From NCBI GenBank assembly GCA_903813345.2, contig CAIIXF020000003.1, positions 14,894,931-14,958,930 on the forward strand: a DNA stretch of 64,000 nucleotides, given 5' to 3'. Position 1 is the first letter of the stretch, and each line of letters starts with the position of its first letter. The position numbers and the translations under genes are program-made. The notes under the pieces are model-generated. The model was given only the letters and a program-made list of their open reading frames with translations. It had not been told where the DNA came from and made no database searches. Origin of the DNA: Owenia fusiformis (taxonomy: Eukaryota; Annelida; Polychaeta; Sabellida; Oweniidae). This document shows, piece by piece, positions 12,603-25,015 of the stretch.

Positions 12603-13489
12603 AATACACGCTTAGTTATCGTGTTAAAACTATTTTGTCTAAATATCAGTGTTACATCACCAATATGAACATTCAGGTGTATAAAGTACAGGATAACTTA
12701 GGCAAAGTTTAAGTAGTTACCTTGCATCTTTATAGAAGTAAACATGATAAAACGCAAACTCATTGATTATTTTGTGTTTTTCGAGCACTTGTTAATGCAC
12801 TACATGTTTTAATCAAGGGTCGTCTGCACTCTGTTAAAGGCCCCAAAGGAAGTATTTTTTGAATTATACAAATATTGTAAGTCATGACTCAAAAAACAAT
12901 TGTTGAGACATTTTCGAAAATTGTTTGATTTTAATTTTCAAACATTTGAATGTTTCCCCATTTTAGCAGCGAAAGGTTTGATTTTTAGATCGCCAAATAT
13001 AAGTTGCAAAACACATTATTTTCAACATTCCACAGGATACATCAAATCACAGCTACATTAAACGATTTCACTACATGGTGGAATTCATCAAACTAGTAAC
13101 GAGTATAGATCCATTTCGATAAAAAATTGAGCAGCTTAGGAGGAACGATTTTTCTTTTTCTAGGACTTCACGAGTTGTAGGCAGAATCTTTACGACCTTT
13201 CTAGCACAAACGTGTGTCTGCATCATACATGGTGTTTCAAAAAAGATTCAACCCACATACTTTACAATGCATATCTTTTTAACCAATGAAGGTCGAACAA
13301 TCTCATTTGGCAGAAGTAAAAGTAATTTAATGTCCTTTACGTTGAGCAAGTCTCATCAATGTAGCTTAATATGTATGACCCATTTGCTGCCCATATAAAG
13401 AATGTGCTCCAAATGGCTACCATTTCGTATTATCAATAGTTTCGTATTATCTTAGCGTCTGCGAAAGACTAGTCCTTGAGGCGCTAGAA

Positions 13490-14012
13490 TGATGATTGAC
13501 AAAGTAATAACGCAGATGCGAGTAGGTAGTTACCAGTTTCACTACCAGGTGGCTCGTTCGGGTCAGATAACATGTACCCTTTGCATTCGTTTGACTTCAC
13601 TTCTTAAAAGAGAGCTTCACGCAGGGTAGATAACATGGTATAGTAGAAAGTTCGCTTTAACTTAAATTACATCTGTTTTAGTGGTTCAATTTCCATATAA
13701 CCTTTATGTATCTAATAGTTAGGCAAATTAAAATATGTCCTGTAAAATAAAATGTTATCTGTCCAATACAATAAAAGATATTTCACTTTTTGTGATTTTG
13801 TAACATGGTGTCTATGGAGAATCAACCCGAACTAGAAGTCACATTTTCAAAAAATTAAATTTTCAAAGCTGATAAACAATTTTCGAAACTATATTTCTAG
13901 ATGTACTTTTACATGTAGATTTCAAACATGACATCACTTTGACTGAATTTTGAATATTTAATGACGTAAATCAAGATTATTTCTACTCGCATTTGGTCTA
14001 TTCCTCACTATT
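13490..14012. repeat. Dispersed repeat related to the element at 42783-43422
   Basis: About 350 bp (for example GATATTTCACTTTTTGTG and AAATCAAGATTATTTCTAC) match the 42.8-43.3 kb element in the same orientation with many substitutions. The terminal CCGATAAATTCTGCC motif was not found here, so this is probably a degraded copy. Confidence 0.6.
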
Positions 14013-14930
14013 TTAACGTAAATGGAACGGTTAAAACTGCAAATATGTTAACACTTCTTTAAAATCCAATTTCTTAACAAAATTGAGGGATTATATCGAT
14101 GATTCGGGTGTCTCGTGAATTACAGTATATCCATTCGCAAACGCTTAAATGTTCTAAACATGATACTGACACCAGTTTGTGCCAAAGGGTCATGAAAATC
14201 TCGCCTACATCTTGTGAATTCAGGGAAAAGAAAAATCGTTACTTCGAGGTTGCTACATTTTGTTCCCAAAACGGATGCGTTTTCGTAGACATTTTAAGAG
14301 TAAAACCACGATGCATTTCAATACAAAAATGCAAAATATACTTTATATCGGTGTAAATTTAAGTAACATGTTAAGCAATTTGATAACAATGGGTGAAACA
14401 GTAGACTACAATATAAGCAAAACTAGTTAAACTTTACACGATACCTTTTTTGATATGATGCTACTTTAGGAAGTGTTAATTATTAAACATGACACAAAAA
14501 TATTGTATTTGACTTCAAATTCTTCTTCTGAAAATGTTTAAATATAATTCAAAGACATGGTTAATTATATTTCATATTTTGAATCATTACTAAATATATC
14601 ATCACTTACCGAGTGGTCGAACTTCGAAGTTAGTGCCGATGTGCGCTGAGGAAAACAATGGCAATCCGCTTTAAATTATGATGCTTCAACATTATCAAGA
14701 TGGACCCTTTTCAATTGAACTTTATTTGTTAAACTGATTTGAGTTCAGGTGAGAAGTGATATGTCAATACAGTCTATATCTATATGATGTTTATGTACGT
14801 ATACTTGAATGATAAATACGCTTGATACCAACAACCGGCGCGGATACCAACCGGGCTACTGAAAATTATGCAGATAACTGAAAGACTGAACACCTGGTGT
14901 GTGCGTGTGTTAGACCAGTGACTGATATGT
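14013..14930. other. No recognisable feature
   Basis: AT-rich DNA. The 85-residue plus-strand open frame at 14099-14356 shows no known domain and I see no splice context that would support it. Confidence 0.4.
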
Positions 14931-14939
14931 ATTTTTAGC

Positions 14940-15245
14940 ACACGATTGTCTGAAATGTGCGTATATTACACGAATGTCTGAAACGTGTGTGAATCCAAGT
15001 GGCTGAAATATACGTTTTCTACAAAAATGGCTGAAATGTGCGTCAACTACACGAATGTCTGAAACGTGTGTAAATCAAAAGGCAGAATCCCCACGACATT
15101 TTTTCACGCAAACGTGTATTCAGTAGGCTTATACATATAATTTAGAATTTAGAGTTGAAATGTACGACTATTACACGAATGTCTGACACGTACTTGAATC
15201 GCACGCGTTACTGAAATTCGCGTGTACTACACGAGGGGCTGCAAT
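14940..15245. repeat. Degenerate minisatellite
   Basis: Repeated, diverged units of the types ACACGAATGTCTGAAACGTG and GGCTGAAATGTGCGT alternate for about 300 bp. Non-coding. Confidence 0.6.
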
Positions 15246-15268
15246 GTTAATGTATTACACAAATGGTC

Positions 15269-15480
15269 CAGTGGCGGATCCAGGAACCAACAAGGGGGGC
15301 CCAAATTTGAGGTCAGAGAAAACCGAAAAGTGGGCCCAAATTTTGAAAATTTGAGGCCCATTTTCTTCAAATTTTGGTCTAAAATTAAAAAAATAAGGCC
15401 TTAGAAGGCCCAATAATGACCAAAAGGCCCACTTTTTGGGGCCTTTTTTCTGGGCCAACCTTAGGGGGGGGGGGGGGGCA
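15269..15480. mobile_element. GGCGGATCC-family MITE
   Basis: Begins CAGTGGCGGATCCAGGAACC and holds the GGGCCCAAATTT and GGCCC-rich internal sequence shared with the MITE at 48166-48342. The right end runs into a long poly-G tract (about 15463-15478), so its exact limit is unclear. Confidence 0.55.
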
Positions 15481-15543
15481 TGGACGAGTGGCCGTTTTGT
15501 GCCACAGTCTAGTATCACCTGTTTTATCATATGTGACAGCATC

Positions 15544-18500
15544 CACTGCGTCAAATGTGAAATTCCAAGCAATTTCTAGACGTGCAAAGATAGTCTAGGA
15601 ACTCCGCGTATCTAGAGATTCCAAGACGTGTCAAGAGGTGCAAAGACCTCGCGTGTAAAGAGCGTGTCAAGAGTTTTGATATCTCTTTGCACAGCCTTAT
15701 CGAAACAAACAGTATAATTAGACCGGCCACATGTTGTTATGCCCTATAGTCGCGCTTAATTATACTTTACTAGGATTGGAATATAACAATCATTTTAATT
15801 TGTGTTTTTTAAATCATTATCAAAATAAAATTAATTTAAAAGTATGCGTGTGCGTGTAAGTATAGGCAATAGCTTAGTCGAAATGAGTAGATGTGTGCAG
15901 ATGGAGATCGCCTATGTATTTTGCTAAATCTGACATTTTTACATCTATAAATACCTTTGAAATCAATTTGATTTTCGATCTACATCTGAATCTCAGATGG
16001 AGAGTACTCTTTGACAAGATCAACATTTAAAAGTGTAGGAAAGTTTTGATAAAGATGTTTAATAGATAATTATTCAGACATATTGTTCTTTCATGTTGAC
16101 GATCATCGAACATAATTGCAATCAACTTCTATGATATTTGCAATTTTGAATTTTGAATTATTTTGAATGCAAATGTACTCGAGTACTATATCCTGAGTTC
16201 TGCCCGGATCCCCGAAAACGTTTAAAATCAAACTCGATTATTTAGCTAGACTTCAAAATAAGGGATTCAATAGAAACATGAAATCCATATCACTGTATTA
16301 ATTGTGGAATTTCTAGTAATTTTTAGACGTGCTTAGCCGGTCTAGAAACTCTGCGTATCTAGAGATAGAGGAGGGGAGAGAGGGCTAATTTTATAGCTGA
16401 AATTAAAAATAATAAATATAATATATGGTTGTTCTTATAATGAACAACTATTGGTTTAATATCTGATATGTGGACGGATATTTCTTGATTTGGTTTAAAA
16501 AGAAACTGAATGTAGGGTTGCAAAAATGAGGGAGACAAAGACGTTCGAAGGGTGGGGGTAAAATTTAATCAAAATTAAGCTGAGACAGAATGAGAATAAA
16601 CATATCTGTTAGTTGCTCATGTAAACGAAAACAAATTAGAGGGTTCATTAACACCGCAGACCAGATTTGCAAAATTGGGGGAGTGCATTTTCCCAGGATT
16701 TCAAACAATACTATATCTAAAATGTTGCCCCTCATATGCCTGGGTCATATTTGCTCCGATTCATCGGCCGGGGGCCGGCCGATTGAGTGTTTTTTCAAAC
16801 ATGAAAACAATTTTAAACAAAATACTCAATCGGCCGGAGGCCGGACGATGAATTTGAGCAAATGTGAACCAGACGTTACAAGCAAATAATTATGCTTGAA
16901 CTACCAGTTTCAGTAGCCCCCTGTCCTTCATATATTAATACTTTTCTTGTACCCTCGTCTAGACCACACAATAATCAATTAATTTTACTGTTTGAATGGG
17001 TTTTTGCTTCTTCATGGACAGGATATCCCAAGATTACCTTGATTACAGCATGGGCTTTTGAAATAAGATGTTACAACAAAGGGAATATTGAAAACTACAG
17101 TGGTAAGAGCATCTTTCTGACTGCTAATTATGTGTATCAACATTTTGATTGCACCTCAGCTGGAGATTAAATCTTATAATGATTTGATCAAAGGAATTGT
17201 AATTTTCCCCAATTCGCTTATCTATGTTACAATCTGTATACTTGTTATATTGTGAGCGGTATGTGTTGATAAACCAAAAAGATATGTTTTTTGGATATCA
17301 ACATTTAAAAAGTGTAAGATACCATTCTATATGTTTATCTTAGTGTTTAGCATAGGTAAGAATGGGGGATGGGCTGGCGGGGGTCCGTCTTTGAATAATT
17401 CCAAGGGGTTCATATATTATCACAATTTTGCTACAAAATCACTTGGAAAGTGCATGATTTGAAAGATTATTTGGCCAAGGCGTCCGCTATTAACATGAGT
17501 ATGAATTTTATAAAAAAAATTACTTGAATCAAAATCGAAGAATTCCTTGCCCCGTGTGTTCACCATTCACCCCGGGGGTTCACACTCGGCTCAGGTGGGG
17601 TACCTTTCTTACATTTGGTATGTCAAGCCAATGGACCCACATTTAAAGACAGATTTTTCCATTTTCTGGTATAAGAATCGGTGTGGAAAATATGTTACCC
17701 CTCAATTGTGGTACGGCATTGGTCCCGGGGTATTGGTCTAGTTGTTACACATATCCTTCATTTGAGGTTGTTTATGATCATTTTACTCAAAGATCTGCCT
17801 TCTTCTCGGGGCATTCGATATTTCGAATGGCCTTGGTCTTATATTCTGGATATTTGGTAACCGGGGGTATGTCATTGGTTCTATATTTGGATGTTTGACA
17901 TGGCATTGGTCTTGTGTTTGGACATTTGATATGGCTTTTTGGGGTTTATTTTAGTTTGTATGAGAACACATTTAATGCCACCCCCCCCCCAAATTACAAA
18001 TCTACATCTATTCTCTCTATCCCAAAGGTGGATCGGAAGCATGAAAAACAGATGCAGACTCGGGACAGTTGCAAGGGGGCTATAACGGAGAAATTCGTTT
18101 TTATTTTGAGTCTAACTGAAATATTTTGTCACAAATATTAATTAAATACGCAAATAGCCTGTTTTATTAAATGAAACTAGGGCAAAAAATCTATTCATTA
18201 AATCTAAAGCCTAGACGATATCTTCTGTAATCAAGGTGGTTTTGGTACACTTCCGCAATTATAAAAACAAAAACATAGACTAAGTTATTATTAATCTTTT
18301 GTTATCATATCAGATTAAGTCAGTTTTGTCTCCGATTGTTATGCAGGTGTGTGTATCGACTCCAGTGAACAACATTAAGTGAATCAATCCTTGAAATTCC
18401 CAAATTCATTCCAAATTCTGGCCGTTAACCCCCCCCCCTCCCCCATGTCTCTTAATTACATTTATTTTGCAAATGATATATAAATTATAGATTAAAATAT

Positions 18501-20044
18501 TTCATTTTCGAATTGCACAAAGGGCAACATGTGAAGATAAAACCGCGATCCTAAAGCTACTTGCGAAACAAAGTGGTTTATGGTCCCCAATATCATTATT
18601 ATATTAATACCAATACAATGTACCTCTATGAATATCATAAATTCACTCCTTTTTAATATCAATAGTCAAACAAATTAAGTAGTATGCTACAGTTGGTTAT
18701 CAATCGGAGTTCACGACCTATTAATTACTCTTTAATACAAAATTTAACCATTTTAGAATGGGTAACTCACACACCCCCCCCCCGTCCATGTCCATGAAGT
18801 GCGTAGACTGACATAATAGTGCCATTTATTAATTAAACATCACTGATTTATGTTGAGACATAAAGTGCGATTATTTCATTTCTTTGTTCAAAAAGTTAAA
18901 GCACCAATTAAATACATATTTTTATCACACAAAAGGGGCAGAATACTTGACCTTGTATCAATTCATATCCCGATAATTCTTTACAAGGGAATGTTTCTTA
19001 TTAAAATATAAGCAGCGCCTAGGCGTCGATGGGGGGGGGGGGGGGGGTCAATCCGGTGTTCTCAGGCTATGTACAGCCAAGTATCCTGTTTATGTAAAAA
19101 CCCTACGTTCCCGAATCACAATCAGACAATTAATTAGTATATTTGCTGTGTCTAGCAATTGATCATGGAATTAGATGTTGCGAAAACTATGGGAACTTGT
19201 ACCTGTCTGTTTATGGATAGGCTGGGAAAGAACAGCAGAGAGAATGGTACATTCGATTGAATATGTTTGTTTTGCCCAATTGTGTATTAAAATGCCCCTC
19301 ATTTATCATATGTATGGTCACAAGTTAAGTCGGCGATAATTTGTATTGACTTAACTTGAAACAAATTACTCCGAAATCCAAATACTCATCGAAAAGTAAG
19401 GTTATCTTTATATTAAGCTAATACAAAATAAATATATAAATAGGCCTGATGGATCAGTGTTTTCAAAGTTTATTGCACGTTTTATCCTTGAAACGCCTTT
19501 CTTTTTCTTATCATGATATGTATTTCCTTCACATAGGATCAATGCGTCGATTAGCATTGCCTGTAACTGATTTATATTTTCAAAAGGCGGCATGAAATTG
19601 CCAAAATGTTTAAATAAGTCAATGTGTCAGCGTGCATACAAAATAGTCTGTTTTATATTTGCTACATGTACTTGTTCCAAACAGTCTGCGAAAGAATGAT
19701 TAAAAAATATATCAATTAAAAGTATCAGAGAAAATACTTGTAATCGTAAAAATACTGTATGTATTGCTATTGGTAATTAGGTTAGTTGTTTACACATAAT
19801 TATGTTGTTCAGTGTGCCAAGAGCATGTCAAGAGATTCCATTAATTGTCACAGGGCGTGCAAAGACTTTTTGACATGGTCTTTACACGTCTTTGCACTGC
19901 GTGTGCCAAGAAGTGCAAAGAGGTGTAAAGAGTTGAATTCATCGCGTGTCAAGAGGTGTAAATAATTGGCACGTCTAGAAACCCGGCGTGTAAAGATCAG
20001 TTTCTAGACGTGTCAAGAGTTGGAATCCCATATTTCACGCAGTG
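15544..20044. mobile_element. CACTA (EnSpm)-like DNA transposon, 4.5 kb, non-autonomous
   Basis: The left end is CACTGCGTCAAATGTG and the right end the complement of CACTGCGTGAAATATG, flanked by ATC on both sides (15541-15543, 20045-20047). Just inside each end are clustered short motifs in both orientations (ACGTGTCAAGAG, TCTAGACGTG, GTGCAAAGA), with another cluster near 16304-16375. Ends beginning CACTG, a 3-bp duplication and repeat-rich subterminal regions are hallmarks of CACTA elements. The interior (16.4-19.8 kb) holds poly-G and poly-C tracts, a palindromic MITE and degenerate repeats near 17.6-17.95 kb. I found no transposase. Confidence 0.7.
16747..16866. mobile_element. GC-rich palindromic MITE
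   Basis: ATTTGCTC, CGGCCGG and CCGATTGAGT on the left have complements on the right around an AT-rich centre (about 16790-16825). It lies inside the CACTA-like element, so it inserted after that element or moved with it. Confidence 0.65.
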
Positions 20045-20690
20045 ATCCTTGCTCATTAATGTTCAAGTTTTTATAGCTCCTGCAGAAAATACTTGCAACA
20101 GATAACTGGAACCGCCTGAAATATCCTGCATTTCGGTAACATTTTGAAAAAAGTAAAACATTCGTCGTGAAGGTATTCATATAGTTGTTCTATATTTCCA
20201 TCTCATGCAACTTCACTCTACTTACCTTGCATTTGGTGATCATTAGTAATGATTATGTTATTTGGTTCTATTTTGTCTGTTCCTTTTTTATTGTTTATAG
20301 GATGGCTGCTTGATGTTGATAGGATACTTTCAAAAATATACTATACATTTACAATACAATTAGGACAAACAGAGTATCTTATGCATTTCTATGAAGTATA
20401 GAAGAGTGAACTTAACCTGATTGAACCCATTGAACAACCTTTATCAGCTCCTTATTAATATCACGAGTGAAGTACCTCAAACTCTGCAGTCAGCTCGCAT
20501 CGAAGATTCTGGAATGTGTGGCTTTTTCAATTTTTGTTGAGCTATGTTGCACGATGTAGCCTCCCCCTTTATTTGGGATAAAATCATCATCATTTCGTGA
20601 TGCTGTTTCTATGACAATCGCATCTAATGATGATGCGATTATCACTTTTTTCATTGTGACGTAATTGTTTTGTGACATTATTTTGGTCTA
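20045..20690. repeat. Spacer holding one copy of a dispersed direct repeat
   Basis: Positions about 20215-20400 match 30640-30835 in the same orientation (shared segments include ACTTTCAAAAATATACTA and GTATCTTATGCATTTCTA). A 62-residue minus-strand open frame at 20490-20678 reads like protein but has no recognisable domain or clear splice sites, so I leave it uncalled. Confidence 0.5.
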
Positions 20691-21784
20691 CGAGGGATGA
20701 TCCAAAAGTCTTGGACGCCCTGCCCTATTTTTGTTGGTTTTTGATAAAATTTCTTTAAACTTTCCAATAATAAAGACCAACAACCTAACTACTTTGTGTA
20801 TTAATTTCATGGAGAAATGATATATTTTATATAGTTTTCTAGATAGTTTTTAATACAGGGACCCTGCCACCCGGAACGGTATTTGCACATGGCTACTTTC
20901 AGCCTTAAATGTTACCGCCATTTCACTTGTTTCGCAAGTCTTGACAAATATATTTCTTTGAATTTTGAATGTTAAACCATGTTAGTTTACTTCCTTTATT
21001 ACTAGGCAACCAATTAATTGTGTTTTAATTATAATGCCACATATGACAATGGCCGCACATGGTCAAATTCTAAGAAAATGCCATCAGACAAGCAACCCTC
21101 ATTCTGGTATCACGTTTGCTGCAAGATGGCTGCTGAAATGCAGAACACGAAAGAAATCAAAGTGGAACAAAGAATACTACAAGATATTTTCACTATTATT
21201 GACCTTGAGCAGCTACCTTATGCACGATACAGTCTAGATATGGCTCCATGTGATTTTCTTCCTTTTCTCCAAGTTGAAAGGAGGGTTGAAAGAAAATGTT
21301 TTTTACTCATTGAATGAGGTTTAGAGTAGCACCCCAGCAGCATGTGTATCACATAAGCAATGGCGGTTTCATAAATGTCTTCCATTCATTGGTAAAGTGG
21401 TATGAAAAATGTGTTCAAATTCATGGAAAATATGTTGAAAAGTAGGTCTTAATATGTGAAGATGATGATGGCAGATGACACTCAAGATTGAAAATCGAAA
21501 ATTCTCTCATATCATTGCTGGTGTAAGGTTTGCACCTGCACCTAAAGTATTTGCCATATTATAAAAGTTGTGACGTGATTTGCTATATTTAAATACCGTT
21601 CCGGGTGGCAGGGACGCGGTATTAAAAGATATGTAGAAAAATAGCTAAAATATATTATTTTCTGTTGAACCTTATACATAAAGTTGTTAAGATGTTGATC
21701 TTTATTATCTAAAGGTTTTATGTAATTATATTTAAAAATAGCAAAGATAAAGCGGGGCGTCCAAGACTTTTGGATCACCCCTCG
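20691..21784. mobile_element. Mariner-type (IS630-Tc1-mariner) element with long inverted ends
   Basis: TA flanks both ends (20689-20690, 21785-21786). The inverted ends begin CGAGGGATGATCCAAAAGTC / CGAGGGGTGATCCAAAAGTC and stay similar for about 195 bp, to the shared CCACCCGGAACGGTATTT near 20870-20890. Between them (about 21200-21440, plus strand) lies a decayed transposase C-terminus: RYSLDMAPCDF matches the family motif YSPDLAPCDF, followed by remnants of an LKG...F.S..E segment in shifting frames. No intact transposase. The total length of 1094 bp is close to the family norm. Confidence 0.8.
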
Positions 21785-22339
21785 TACAAGGTCACATTTA
21801 GTTCATTCATTTCATTGATTTTGGCAAGTAGTGCTGTCCCCAGCTCCGATTTCGGTGATCGGCTAGTAAAAAGGTTTGAGGGTATCATTTTGTTCCAGAC
21901 ACTCGCTAGAGTAAATTATCCTAACTTGAGTAAAAATGTGTGGTAAGTGAATTCGCTATGGGCAGTTAGAGAAGCGCCATCTATTCATTTTCAAACAGGG
22001 GGTAGGGGTATAAAATAATTTTTTATCACATTTTATTAGTAAAATGACATTGAAATACTAATAAAATCTTATCAAAAACATCATTTACAATCAGTATGAA
22101 TTTTCTTGTGTGGATTAGGGTGAAAATAAAGGCATATTTTGAAATTCACTACAGGGGCACCACCTATTTTCATACTTCTACCACATGTAATAAGTTATTT
22201 TAGATTTGTTAAGGTACCAAATGTACTGAAAAAATTCATTCTAAAGGACCTATATATGTTCATACCACATACTTAAAATTGGATCAATAGCTTTTGTACC
22301 TGGGGAGAAAAAAATTCTTGAAATTTAAAATGGTGGCAT

Positions 22340-23580
22340 CATTCAGGATAGGGGTGACCATATCTCACATGATTAACTTCTAAAATATGGAGCATATGTA
22401 TCTCAAATGTACTCAAAATGGTGTATGTACTCTTGCTTTGTCATAATATTACTAATAAGAAGTAGAAAAATGATTGTACAATTTAAAAAAATATTAATTC
22501 TCATTTTGGCTTCTGACGTCCCAGGGGTGACCATATCTCACCTTAGTAACTTCCAAAATATGGAGCATATGTATCTCAAATGTGCTCAAAATGGTGTATG
22601 TACTCTTGCTTTGTCATAATATTACTAATAAAAAGTAGAAAAATGATTGTACATTTTAAAAAATATTAATTCTCATTTTGGCTTCTGACGTTCCAGGGGT
22701 GACCATATCTCACCTTAATAACTTCCAAAATATGGAGCATTTGTATCTCAAATGTGCTCAAAATGGTGTATGTACTCTTGCTTTGTCATAATATTACTAA
22801 TAAGAAGTAGAAAAATGATTGTACAATTCAAAAATATTAATTCTCATTTTGGCTTCTGACGTTCCAGGGGTGACCATATCTCACCTTAATAACTTCAAAA
22901 ATATGGAGCATTTGTATCTCAAATATGCTCAAAATGGTGTATATAGTCTTGCCTTGTCATAATATTACTAATAAGATGTAGAGAAATTATTGTACATTTT
23001 AAAAATATTAATTTTCATTTTAGCTTCCGACGTTCCAGGGATGACCACTGACCATATCTCACCTTAATAATTTCCAAAATATGTAACATATGTATCTCAA
23101 ATGTACTCAAAATGGTGTATATAGTCTTGTCTTGTCATAATATTACTAATAAGATGTAGGAAAATGATTCCACATTTTTAAAAATATTAATTCACATTTT
23201 GGCTTCTGACTTCCCAGGGGTGACCATTTCTCACCTTAATAACTTCCAAAATATGGAGCATATGTATCTCAAATGTACTCAAAATGGTGTATGTACTCTT
23301 GCTTTGTCATAATATTATACTAATAAGAAGATTATACATTTAAAAATTTTTAATTTTAGCTTCTGATGTCCCTCAATAACTTCTAAAATTATGTAACATA
23401 TACAACTCAAATATACCAAAAATGGGGCATATGGTCTTGCTTTGTCATAATATTATTAATGAGATGTAGAAAAAATTATTACACCTTTTTTGAATTGAAA
23501 TTTTCATTTTAGCTTCCGAATCTGACATCCAAGGGGCAACTATATCTCACCTTGATATAACTCTCACGATATGTAACATG
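22340..23580. repeat. Tandem array of ~172-bp units (left arm)
   Basis: Successive copies start near 22350, 22526, 22698, 22868, 23040 and 23218, with more decayed copies near 23360 and 23530. A unit contains GACCATATCTCACCTTAATA, ATGGAGCATATGTATCTC, CTTGCTTTGTCATAATATTA and TCATTTTGGCTTCTGACG. Copies nearest the outer end are the most alike; decay increases inward. Short open frames in the array are by-products. Confidence 0.85.
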
Positions 23581-24040
23581 CATCTCAAATGCGTGCCCAA
23601 AATGGTATAAATATACAGTAGTCTTGTTTTGTCATATTTATTGAGATTCATGAAATCAGAAGTCCAGAATTTATGGATTGGACTGTCTCCCCTGCAGGCT
23701 TCAGCTACATATAGTCCAGAGACATTAAGATCTACTTTCAAATATTTGCATCTTCTCCCCAAACACTCCTTATATTACAGGAACAATGGATGATAAGTCT
23801 TTTGCATGCCTTGGATGCAACATCTTTTGTATACTGGTAGCCTATCAGTAGTGTGAGTAGCCTAGCCTCATTTAGCAAAATTGGCCTCTTAACCCCAAAT
23901 CTGACCCGAAATTTTGAAAATATCCTGAAAAATTAGGCCTAAAAGGCGCATTTATGCCCAAACATGCACCAAACTGTCCTACTGCTAAATTACAAGGGCG
24001 ATAAGTCGCTTCTAATCCTGATTGACATTCTCTAGTTTGC

Positions 24041-24649
24041 ATGGTTTGTCATGTTGTGCTATATTCACTGGCATGTAGCGGCCCTGATATCGATAAATTC
24101 TACACGCAATATAACCCGAGACTACATGCTTGGTTAAAACTTTACACGAAAAAGCTTCGATATCCGGGCATTTACTCTTACACTGAACTGAAAATAGCAT
24201 CGTCTAAACGTGTATGTGTTGGCTTCCGGGTAAGTTTATCAACATTTATACTCAATTGAAAGAGCAGTCGTGCTTATATCGTGTACCAGTTTGATTTATT
24301 TATATGTGTGTGTATTTATAACATGATAGCCTAGTAATACCGTGTCGTTAGAACAACTGCTAGATATCGAACTGATGACCTGAAATTACATTATTCGACT
24401 GATCGCGCATCTGATATTAAATGATTAATTTGCATTGAATCTGATATTAACTTGCAACACAATACCATGACTTTACATTTGAATGATAACACGGCCTCAT
24501 ATTCTAATCCATTATACGTCCATTGCAGGCCAAAAATGTTTCAATGTGGATATTGTAATGCACACGAGAATACATTCGATTCGTATATTGATCATACATC
24601 AATTGAACATGGAGATTTTCCTGTACACTTTCCCAAACCTGTGGAATAG
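24041..24649 (+). CDS. Possible two-exon remnant with a C2H2-like zinc finger (tentative)
   Basis: Inside the foldback element, an open stretch from 24041 ends at a good donor (CGG/GTAAGT, last exon base 24229), and an acceptor (CATTGCAG) precedes position 24529. Downstream, the frame of codons starting at 24530 reads MFQCGYCNAHENTF then SYIDH...EHGDF, a Cys-X2-Cys...His-X4-His arrangement, and stops at 24647. The two open frames are not in phase across this intron, so either another exon is missing or one frame is wrong. It could be the N-terminus of an element-encoded protein. No family recognised. Confidence 0.25.
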
Positions 24650-24879
24650 ACAAGATGCGAGTTGAAATTATCTTGATATACGTCATCAAATATTCAAAAT
24701 TCATTTTTTGAAAAAATTCGAAACCATCGAATATCACTTTTTAAGACGTGATATTCGATAGTTTAAAAGTGATATTCGATGGTTTGTAAATCGTTTGCTA
24801 AAATATGATATCTTGGTCCACATATCAAATATATCATCATGTGATATTCGATCTATATCATTGCAACCATGGGATATAG

Positions 24880-25015
24880 AGGATATCCTATGATTTATGA
24901 GAGATATGATTTTTATCCACGAATGCATATGATATCTGCACGAGCGAGCGTAGCGAGAGAGTGCAGATATCAATATCCATGAGTGGATTAAAATCATATC
25001 ACGAGTAAATCATGG
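24880..25015. mobile_element. MITE-like palindrome inside the foldback element
   Basis: GATTTATGAGAGATATGATTTT and ATCCACGAATG on the left pair with AAAATCATATCACGAGTAAATC and CATGAGTGGAT on the right, around a GC-richer centre GCACGAGCGAGCGTAGCGAG. A related AT-rich inverted stretch with GATATTCGAT motifs precedes it (24725-24850). Imperfect short repeats with CAATACGATTTTT occur at 25090-25215. Confidence 0.5.

Noticed and set aside
19030-19047. Long poly-G tract (others near 15463, 39374, 41866) considered as a regulatory G-quadruplex
   Set aside because: The tracts lie in repeats or introns with no promoter context, and homopolymer lengths are unreliable in assemblies.
20490-20678. 62-residue minus-strand open frame resembling an exon
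   Set aside because: No domain, no convincing splice sites and no neighbouring exons.
22340-23580. Regular array considered as CRISPR-like
   Set aside because: Units are about 172 bp, contiguous and without spacers, in animal DNA and mirrored in the other arm of an element.
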